A stretch of DNA of 5,033 nt, taken from contig CAYVRW010000128.1 of assembly GCA_964453575.1 (NCBI GenBank), positions 1 through 5,033 of the forward strand. Reading direction: 5' to 3'. Of the stretch, positions 1 to 5,033 are shown in pieces. Every line of letters begins with the position of its first letter. Position 1 is the stretch's first letter. The notes below the pieces were generated by a model. That model worked only from the letters and a program-made list of their open reading frames with translations, ran no database searches and was not told where the DNA came from. Made by a program: the position numbers and the translations under genes. The stretch comes from JABDBK01 sp964453575. GTDB taxonomy: Bacteria; Pseudomonadota; Gammaproteobacteria; DSM-16500.

Positions 1-497
1 GCACCACCTCTGCCTTCATGCGCTTCAAGTATTTCAGCAGCTAAGCGTAATACCATGGTTTTTTCGCCTCGCGCCTTGGCAGCACCTACTAACATACGCA
101 TAGCCAACGCTAATCCGCGTTCTGAATCAACTTCTATTGGCACTTGGTAGGTAGCTCCACCCACACGTCGAGATTTTACTTCTACCGTAGGTCTGATGTT
201 ATGCAGCGCTTTTTCCAAGGCTTCCATATTTTCTTTATTAGAAAATGATTTAGCCTTTAACGCACCTGACGAAGTACTTCCAGTTTCATCATCTGACTCA
301 GCTTTTTTAGCTGCACCATGATGCTTGTCTTTCTTCATGCGTTTCATAACTTCGCTGAGCGCGTTATAAACGATCTGTTCCGCAACAGATTTTTTACCTC
401 TGCGCATAACAACATTAATAAATTTTGCCAAACGCTCACTTTTATAAAGTGGATCTGGCAAAATCTCTCTTTTCATTGCAGCTTTTCTTCTTGGCAT
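1..497 (-). CDS. rpsG: 30S ribosomal protein S7, 3'-truncated by the window edge
   Basis: S7 is a primary 16S rRNA-binding protein that organises the 30S head and lies near the E-site tRNA. Translation from ATG 495-497 gives MPRRKAAMKREILPDP, the family N-terminus, followed by LAKFINVVMRRGKKSVAEQIVYNAL (helices 1 and 2), then IRPTVEVKSRRVGG and TYQVP (residues 101-120, the RNA-binding beta-hairpin region) and RGEKTMVLRLAAEILEAHEGRGG up to the edge. The C-terminal part is outside. An inserted stretch of about 32 residues (around 54-86) separates helix 2 from helix 3 relative to E. coli; it is lysine/histidine-rich, then acidic and Ser/Gly/Thr-rich. The frame stays open and conserved on both sides, so this is an in-frame insertion and not a frameshift. 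A GGAAG ribosome-binding site lies 8 bases before the start. A nearer upstream ATG (502-504) is out of frame and is not used. fusA is expected downstream, outside the window. Confidence 0.98.
   Translation of the reverse strand, partial: MPRRKAAMKREILPDPLYKSERLAKFINVVMRRGKKSVAEQIVYNALSEVMKRMKKDKHHGAAKKAESDDETGSTSSGALKAKSFSNKENMEALEKALHNIRPTVEVKSRRVGGATYQVPIEVDSERGLALAMRMLVGAAKARGEKTMVLRLAAEILEAHEGRGG
240..338 (-). other. In-frame insertion segment within rpsG (S7 helix 2 to helix 3 loop)
   Basis: Aligning by eye to E. coli S7, ARG-PRO of RPTVEVKSRRVGG is at 70-71 in E. coli but at 102-103 here, so about 32 extra residues lie between YNAL (44-47) and this motif. The extra stretch begins MKKDKHHGAAKKA, passes through ESDDETGSTSSG and ends LKAKSFS. 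It is low in hydrophobic residues and likely disordered or an extended loop. I recall insertions of differing sequence and length at this site in Legionella and Coxiella S7; that is from memory. The exact boundaries are uncertain by several residues. Confidence 0.8.
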
Positions 498-505
498 TGC
501 TCATG

Positions 506-510
506 CTTCC
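506..510 (-). promoter_or_regulatory. Ribosome binding site of rpsG
   Basis: GGAAG on the minus strand lies 8 bases upstream of the ATG at 495-497 and inside the 31-bp rpsL-rpsG spacer. It decides between this ATG and the out-of-frame ATG at 502-504, which is only one base from the motif. Confidence 0.75.
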
Positions 511-528
511 AAATAATTATACAAAAAT

Positions 529-903
529 TTACTCTTTCGGTTTCTTAGCACCGTACTTAGAACGGCCTCTACGTCGGTTGGCGACACCTACTGTGTCTAA
601 GCTACCGCGTACAATATGGTATCGAACACCTGGCAAGTCTTTAACACGACCGCCACGAATAAGTACGACTGAGTGTTCTTGAAGGTTATGTCCTTCACCG
701 CCAATATAAGCCGTCGTTTCATGGCCATTCGTTAAGCGTACACGCGCCACTTTACGTAATGCTGAGTTAGGCTTCTTGGGTGTCGTTGTATATACACGTG
801 TGCAAACACCTCGCTTCTGTGGTGATCCACTTAACGCGGGTACTGTTGATTTTGCTATCTTCGGCGCGCGCGGTTTACGCACAAGCTGATTTATCGTTGG
901 CAT
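529..903 (-). CDS. rpsL: 30S ribosomal protein S12, complete
   Basis: S12 sits at the decoding centre of the small subunit, where it helps monitor codon-anticodon pairing and affects translational fidelity. The 124-residue product has the E. coli length and aligns without gaps: NQLVRKPR near the N-terminus, QKRGVCTRVYTTTPKKPNSALRK (residues 29-51), YIGGEGHNLQEHS (67-78), RGGRVKDLPGVRYH (83-96) and RSKYG near the end. Lys43 and Lys88 (42 and 87 without the initiator Met) and Pro91 are wild type, so none of the classic streptomycin-resistance substitutions is present. Asp89, the residue beta-methylthiolated in E. coli, is conserved. The ATG at 901-903 is chosen because it gives the family N-terminus and has GGAG 7 bases upstream. 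The stop is TAA. It follows rpoC after 237 bp and precedes rpsG by 31 bp, so it is the first gene of a str-type operon with its own promoter. The tail (TVGVANRRRGRSKYGAKKPKE) differs in detail from E. coli but keeps its basic character. Confidence 0.99.
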   Translation of the reverse strand: MPTINQLVRKPRAPKIAKSTVPALSGSPQKRGVCTRVYTTTPKKPNSALRKVARVRLTNGHETTAYIGGEGHNLQEHSVVLIRGGRVKDLPGVRYHIVRGSLDTVGVANRRRGRSKYGAKKPKE

Positions 904-910
904 TCCTAAA

Positions 911-914
911 CTCC
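911..914 (-). promoter_or_regulatory. Ribosome binding site of rpsL
   Basis: GGAG on the minus strand is followed by 7 bases and then the ATG at 901-903. The AGGA directly before the ATG is too close to serve. Confidence 0.75.
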
Positions 915-950
915 AGCCTTATATTCAAAAATTATCTAAAAACAACCAGT

Positions 951-967
951 AAGGTGATTTCCACCTT
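951..967 (-). other. Short hairpin in the rpsL leader
   Basis: In minus-strand RNA, AAGGUG (962-967) can pair with CACCUU (951-956) around a five-base loop. A U-rich stretch (TTGTTTTT, 938-945) follows after about five bases. The six-pair stem is weak and the U-run is displaced, so an attenuator is possible but not established. Confidence 0.35.
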
Positions 968-1007
968 TTCATTCCATTCCCATAAACTCTTCATAGGAGG
1001 AGGCGGG

Positions 1008-1037
1008 ATTCTAAATAAGTATCATGCATTATGTCAA
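1008..1037 (-). promoter_or_regulatory. Sigma70-type promoter for rpsL-rpsG with GC-rich discriminator
   Basis: On the minus strand a perfect -35 hexamer TTGACA (1032-1037) is followed after 18 bases by TAGAAT (1008-1013), one mismatch from the TATAAT consensus. The next bases are CCCGCC (1002-1007), a GC-rich discriminator of the kind found at promoters that ppGpp and DksA repress. Transcription would begin near 994-1001, giving a leader of roughly 90-100 bases before rpsL. The region upstream of the -35 is A+T-rich. The hexamers are seen directly; stringent control is inferred from known ribosomal promoters. Confidence 0.75.
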
Positions 1038-1048
1038 GCTATCTCGTT

Positions 1049-1063
1049 AATATTGACAATATT
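1049..1063. repeat. Perfect odd palindrome upstream of the rpsL promoter
   Basis: AATATTG and CAATATT flank one central base, making a perfect 7+1+7 inverted repeat. It ends 11 bases upstream of the rpsL -35 hexamer, centred near -55 relative to the predicted start. It could be a dimeric regulator site or part of an A+T-rich UP-like region. No known regulator is recognised. Confidence 0.5.
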
Positions 1064-1080
1064 TTTTGTAATTACTCAGC

Positions 1081-1124
1081 AGTTGCCATGAAGCTAATCG
1101 TATCCGATAAGCTTCACGGCAACT
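1081..1124. terminator. Long hairpin after rpoC, possible terminator or processing site
   Basis: Two 15-base arms (1081-1095 and 1110-1124) pair across an inner A-A or U-U mismatch, four further pairs (1097-1100 with 1105-1108) and a four-base loop. It begins 17 bases after the rpoC stop. In minus-strand RNA every outer pair forms, with one G-U; in plus-strand RNA that pair becomes an A-C mismatch. The T-run (1124-1128) follows the hairpin only on the plus strand, and on the minus strand the next bases are GCTGAGTAATTAC, with no U-tract. It is therefore not a textbook intrinsic terminator for rpoC; it may terminate weakly, be an RNA-processing or end-stabilising stem, or stop antisense transcription. 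Confidence 0.6.
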
Positions 1125-1140
1125 TTTTAATCCCTTCTAT

Positions 1141-4100
1141 TTATTCATCTACATTATTTCTTTTTTGTTTCAATACCTTACGGTCAGAATGGTAAGCTAA
1201 CCCCGTACCAGCAGGTACTAATCGTCCTACAATGACGTTTTCCTTTAATCCTCTAAGCTCATCCATCTTGCCATTAACTGCCGCTTCCGTTAAAACGCGG
1301 GTCGTTTCTTGGAATGAAGCCGCAGATATAAATGACTCTGTTGCAAGAGAGGCTTTGGTAATACCCAACAGTACTTGTTCGTATCTGGCTGGGAGCTTGC
1401 CTTGCTTAACAACTTTGTCATTTTCATCACGAACCTGGCAAAACTCAAGCTGTTCACCTTTGAGGAAACTGGTATCACCAGAGTGTTCAATGATAACTTT
1501 ACGTAACATTTGGCGAATAATAACCTCAATATGCTTATCGTTAATCTTAACACCTTGCAATCGATAAACGTCTTGGACTTCATTTACGATATAATTCGTC
1601 AGTGCATTAGTACCTAAAAGTCTCAAAATATCATGAGGATTGAGTGATCCATCAGCAATCACTTCACCTTTCTCTACATGTTCGCCCTCAAATACCCCCA
1701 CATGACGCCATTTTGGAATCAATTCTTCATGAACTGCGCCATCTAGTGCGGTAATAATAAGCCTACGCTTACCTTTGGTTTCCTTACCAAAGCTTACAAT
1801 ACCTGATATTTCTGCCAATATAGCTGGGTCTTTAGGTCTACGAGCTTCAAATAAATCAGCTACTCGAGGTAATCCCCCTGTAATATCGCGTGTTTTGGAG
1901 GTTTCTTGCGGAATTCTTGCAATAACGTCACCAACCTTAACCTTGGCACCATCCTCAAAGTTAATGATCGCATCAGGAGGCAAGAAGTATTGTGCGGGTA
2001 GATTAGTACCGGCTAAATTCACATCTTTACCTTTGTCATCGACCAATTTAATCATTGGCTTCAATTCTTTGCCGCTCACACCACGCTGTTTAGGATCAAT
2101 AACCACAATGCTGCTAAGACCGGTCATTTCGTCGGTTTGACGATTCATCGTGACGCCTTCAACCAAGTCTGCAAACTTGATGCAACCACCCACTTCGGTG
2201 ATAACCGGATGACTATGCGGATCCCAGTTCGCAACAATTTGTCCTAACTCAACTCTTCCGCCATCTGAAACAGTCAATTCAGCGCCATAAGGAATTTTAT
2301 ATCGTTCACGTTCACGTCCATGTTCATCAACAACAGCAAGTTCTCCTGAGCGCGATACTGCTATATAGGTTCCCGAATGATGTTGTATCAGTTTGATATT
2401 ATGTAACTTTATTTTACCACTTGATTTTACCTGAACATTATTAACAGCCGTTGCTCTCGATGCAGCACCCCCGATGTGGAATGTTCTCATCGTAAGCTGT
2501 GTTCCTGGTTCACCGATAGATTGGGCTGCTATAACACCTACCGCCTCACCTATATTGACTCGATGTCCTCGGGCTAAATCACGGCCGTAACATGCTGCGC
2601 AAATTCCATAACGCGATTCACAGGTAATAGGTGAACGCACCATAACCTGGTCAACGGACAGTTCTTCCAGCTTATTAACTAATTTTTCATCTAACAACTG
2701 ACCCGCTGGAACGATAACCGACATATTCAACGAATCGAACACATCTTGCGATGTTACTCTTCCTAACACTCTTTCATGCAAGGGCTCTACCACATCGCCC
2801 CCTTCGATAAGAGGTGTCATGGTAATACCTTGTGATGTGCCGCAATCAAGTTCGGAAATAACCAAATCTTGTGAAACGTCCACAAGACGTCTAGTTAAAT
2901 AACCCGAATTAGCTGTTTTTAATGCTGTATCTGCCAAACCTTTACGAGCACCGTGAGTCGAAATAAAGTACTGCAATACGTTTAAACCTTCACGGAAGTT
3001 CGCGGTAATAGGTGTTTCGATAATGGAACCGTCTGGTTTCGCCATCAAGCCTCTCATACCAGCTAGCTGTCTAATCTGTGCAGCCGAACCTCTAGCTCCA
3101 GAATCTGCCATCATGTAAATAGAGTTATAGGATTCTTGCTGTACCTTATGACCTTTGGCATCTTTCACGGTATCGCTGGATAATTCAGTCATCATCGCTT
3201 TTGCGACTTGATCGTTGGTTCGCGACCAAATATCAACAACTTTGTTATAACGTTCACCTTGTGTCACAAGACCTGATGCATATTGTGCTTGGATTTTTGC
3301 AACTTCTTCTTCAGCTTGATCAATAATGCCAGCTTTTTCTTTCGGAATAACTAAGTCATTGATACCAATAGAAACGCCTGATTTTGTAGCATAGCTGAAG
3401 CCCATATACATCAATTGGTCTGCAAATATAACGGTTGCTTTCAATCCCACTTCGCGATAACAGGTATTAATTAAGCCCGATATTGCTTTTTTATTCATGA
3501 CGCGATTGACTAGATCAAATGACATACCCTTAGGCAATAATTCTGATAACAATGCTCGTCCTACGGTTGTCTCTACGAGTCTTACTTTTTCTACAAACTG
3601 ATCAGGAACGTCGCTACGCAAGAATTCTTTGATTCTTACTTTGATCTTAGCTTGTAATTCAATGTTACCGCCTTCATAAGCACGATGAATTTCACTGACG
3701 TCCGAAAATATCATGCCTTCACCTTGCGCATTGATTTTGCTACGTGTCAGATAATACAAGCCCAGTACTACGTCCTGAGATGGAACAATAATAGGCTCAC
3801 CATTAGCGGGTGATAATATATTATTGGTAGACATCATGAGGGAACGAGCTTCTAATTGCGCCTCTAATGATAAAGGCACATGCACTGCCATTTGGTCTCC
3901 GTCAAAGTCAGCGTTATAGGCTGTACAAACAAGAGGATGCAGTTGGATAGCTTTACCTTCGATTAACACAGGTTCAAAAGCTTGAATACCTAATCTATGC
4001 AATGTAGGTGCACGATTTAATAATACAGGATGTTCGCGAATGACTTGTTCCAAAATATCCCATACTGCAGCATCTTCACGATCAACCATTTTTTTCGCAG

Positions 4101-5033
4101 CTTTGATGGTAGAAGCTAATCCTTGTATTTGTAATCGACTGAAAATAAAAGGCTTAAATAACTCTATTGCCATCTTTTTTGGCAAACCGCATTGATGCAA
4201 TTTAAGAGTTGGGCCTACTACGATAACTGAACGACCTGAATAGTCTACACGCTTACCTAATAAATTCTGACGGAAGCGGCCTGCTTTACCTTTAATCATG
4301 TCCGCGAGTGATTTAAGTGGTCGTTTATTAGAACCTGTGATTGCTCTACCGCGGCGTCCATTATCCAATAAGGCGTCAACCGACTCTTGCAGCATACGTT
4401 TTTCGTTTCTAACGATAATATCCGGTGCATTTAAATCGAGTAAACGTTTTAATCGATTGTTTCTATTGATCACACGTCGATATAAATCGTTTAAATCGGA
4501 TGTTGCAAAACGTCCACCATCCAACGGTACTAATGGTCTTAGATCGGGTGGTAATACGGGTAATACACTTAATATCATCCATTCTGGCTTATTGCCGGAT
4601 GCTAAAAAGGCTTCGATAAGTTTCAAACGCTTCGACAGCTTCTTCAATCTAGCATCTGAAGAAGTCTGAGTCATATCTTCGCGAATTTTTATAATTTCAT
4701 TATCAAGATTTAATGCTCTTAGTAACTCTTGAACAGCTTCTGCACCCATACGAGCATCAAACTCATCGCCATACTCTTCAATGGCATCATAATAAGCTTC
4801 TTCAGTGAGTAACTGACCGCGCTCTAACTGCGTCATGCCTGGATCAATCACGACATAGGCTTCGAAATATAAAACACGTTCGATATCACGCAACGTCATA
4901 TCAAGCAATAAACCAATACGCGATGGTAATGAACGCAAAAACCATATATGTGCTATTGGGCTTGCTAATTCAATGTGTCCCATGCGATCACGTCTAACTT
5001 TAGATAAAGTGACTTCAACACCGCATTTTTCAC
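1141..5033 (-). CDS. rpoC: RNA polymerase beta-prime subunit, 5'-truncated by the window edge
   Basis: This is the largest catalytic subunit of RNA polymerase; it holds the active-site magnesium and forms the clamp, bridge helix and trigger loop. The frame is open through 5033, so the ATG at 4981-4983 is internal (E. coli Met102), not the start. The first visible codons read EKCGVEVT, the end of zinc site 1; the first Cys codon of that CEKC is cut by the edge. In E. coli numbering, visible landmarks are the lid and rudder with the sigma-binding coiled coil (about 250-327), switch 2 (FRQNLLGKRVDYSGR), the catalytic NADFDGD (458-464; 3895-3915), Arg731, the bridge helix (about 769-804), zinc site 2 (Cys at about 814, 888, 895, 898, all present) and the trigger loop with Met932, Arg933 and His936. 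A full SI3 insertion of about 190 residues interrupts the trigger loop, as in other gammaproteobacteria. The C-terminal tail is about 26 residues shorter than in E. coli. The stop is TAA. About 1296 residues are visible; the whole protein should be near 1380. It is presumably cotranscribed with rpoB, which is outside the window. Confidence 0.99.
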   Translation of the reverse strand, partial: EKCGVEVTLSKVRRDRMGHIELASPIAHIWFLRSLPSRIGLLLDMTLRDIERVLYFEAYVVIDPGMTQLERGQLLTEEAYYDAIEEYGDEFDARMGAEAVQELLRALNLDNEIIKIREDMTQTSSDARLKKLSKRLKLIEAFLASGNKPEWMILSVLPVLPPDLRPLVPLDGGRFATSDLNDLYRRVINRNNRLKRLLDLNAPDIIVRNEKRMLQESVDALLDNGRRGRAITGSNKRPLKSLADMIKGKAGRFRQNLLGKRVDYSGRSVIVVGPTLKLHQCGLPKKMAIELFKPFIFSRLQIQGLASTIKAAKKMVDREDAAVWDILEQVIREHPVLLNRAPTLHRLGIQAFEPVLIEGKAIQLHPLVCTAYNADFDGDQMAVHVPLSLEAQLEARSLMMSTNNILSPANGEPIIVPSQDVVLGLYYLTRSKINAQGEGMIFSDVSEIHRAYEGGNIELQAKIKVRIKEFLRSDVPDQFVEKVRLVETTVGRALLSELLPKGMSFDLVNRVMNKKAISGLINTCYREVGLKATVIFADQLMYMGFSYATKSGVSIGINDLVIPKEKAGIIDQAEEEVAKIQAQYASGLVTQGERYNKVVDIWSRTNDQVAKAMMTELSSDTVKDAKGHKVQQESYNSIYMMADSGARGSAAQIRQLAGMRGLMAKPDGSIIETPITANFREGLNVLQYFISTHGARKGLADTALKTANSGYLTRRLVDVSQDLVISELDCGTSQGITMTPLIEGGDVVEPLHERVLGRVTSQDVFDSLNMSVIVPAGQLLDEKLVNKLEELSVDQVMVRSPITCESRYGICAACYGRDLARGHRVNIGEAVGVIAAQSIGEPGTQLTMRTFHIGGAASRATAVNNVQVKSSGKIKLHNIKLIQHHSGTYIAVSRSGELAVVDEHGRERERYKIPYGAELTVSDGGRVELGQIVANWDPHSHPVITEVGGCIKFADLVEGVTMNRQTDEMTGLSSIVVIDPKQRGVSGKELKPMIKLVDDKGKDVNLAGTNLPAQYFLPPDAIINFEDGAKVKVGDVIARIPQETSKTRDITGGLPRVADLFEARRPKDPAILAEISGIVSFGKETKGKRRLIITALDGAVHEELIPKWRHVGVFEGEHVEKGEVIADGSLNPHDILRLLGTNALTNYIVNEVQDVYRLQGVKINDKHIEVIIRQMLRKVIIEHSGDTSFLKGEQLEFCQVRDENDKVVKQGKLPARYEQVLLGITKASLATESFISAASFQETTRVLTEAAVNGKMDELRGLKENVIVGRLVPAGTGLAYHSDRKVLKQKRNNVDE

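Noticed and set aside
529..903. Possible streptomycin-resistance allele of rpsL
   Set aside because: Lys43, Lys88 and Pro91 are all wild type, so no classic resistance substitution is present.
1053..1058. TTGACA on the plus strand as a -35 box for an antisense promoter
   Set aside because: It belongs to the palindrome, and no acceptable -10 hexamer lies 16-18 bases downstream.
780..1091. Plus-strand open frame of 103 codons across the rpsL start and the rpoC-rpsL spacer
   Set aside because: It is antisense to the N-terminal part of rpsL, runs through the rpsL promoter and hairpin, and its product resembles no family I know. It is a shadow frame.
1290..1583. Minus-strand 97-codon frame overlapping the rpoC 3' region
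   Set aside because: It is an alternate frame of well-conserved rpoC sequence with no independent signal.
3895..3915. Possible altered catalytic centre in RpoC
   Set aside because: NADFDGD is intact, as are the zinc-site-2 cysteines and trigger-loop Met932, Arg933 and His936; the catalytic core is ordinary.
4298..4669. Plus-strand open frame of 123 codons inside rpoC, and similar ones at 1232-1567 and 1775-2140
   Set aside because: All are antisense to highly conserved rpoC coding sequence, with no recognisable product; they are explained by rpoC codon composition.
4981..4983. ATG as a possible start of rpoC
   Set aside because: The frame continues upstream to the window edge and encodes the zinc-site residues EKCGVEVT and KVRRDR in the expected alignment, so this Met is internal.

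Overview
The window is a piece of a core transcription and translation gene block, all read from the minus strand. In transcription order (right to left) it holds most of rpoC (RNA polymerase beta-prime; its 5' end lies beyond position 5033), a 237-bp spacer, a complete rpsL (ribosomal protein S12), a 31-bp spacer, and the first 165 codons of rpsG (ribosomal protein S7; its 3' end lies beyond position 1). This is the common bacterial order rpoB-rpoC-rpsL-rpsG-fusA, so rpoB is expected off the right edge and fusA off the left edge. No mobile element, CRISPR array, tRNA, rRNA or accessory gene is visible.

Organism: the proteins are gammaproteobacterial. RpoC aligns with E. coli almost residue for residue, including the large SI3 insertion inside the trigger loop. 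The DNA is A+T-biased. S7 carries an insertion of about 32 residues after helix 2, where, as I recall, the S7 proteins of Legionella and Coxiella also carry insertions. Its start (MPRRKAAMKRE) and the stretch EILEAHEGRGG also resemble Coxiella S7 as I remember it. I therefore infer a member of the Legionellales, perhaps near the Coxiellaceae, with moderate confidence and no genus call.

Regulation: the rpoC-rpsL spacer is the information-rich non-coding part. In transcription order it holds a long hairpin, a perfect 7-bp odd palindrome, a strong sigma70-type promoter (TTGACA, 18 bp, TAGAAT, then a GC-rich discriminator), a short leader hairpin and a good Shine-Dalgarno site for rpsL. The str-type genes thus appear to have their own promoter, likely under stringent control, and may also receive read-through from rpoBC. 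The rpsL-rpsG spacer is far shorter than the E. coli intercistronic region to which S7 binds for feedback control.

I see no previously undescribed system. The points worth a second look are modest: the S7 insertion, the shortened beta-prime tail, the hairpin whose stability and T-tract favour opposite strands, and the short rpsL-rpsG junction.
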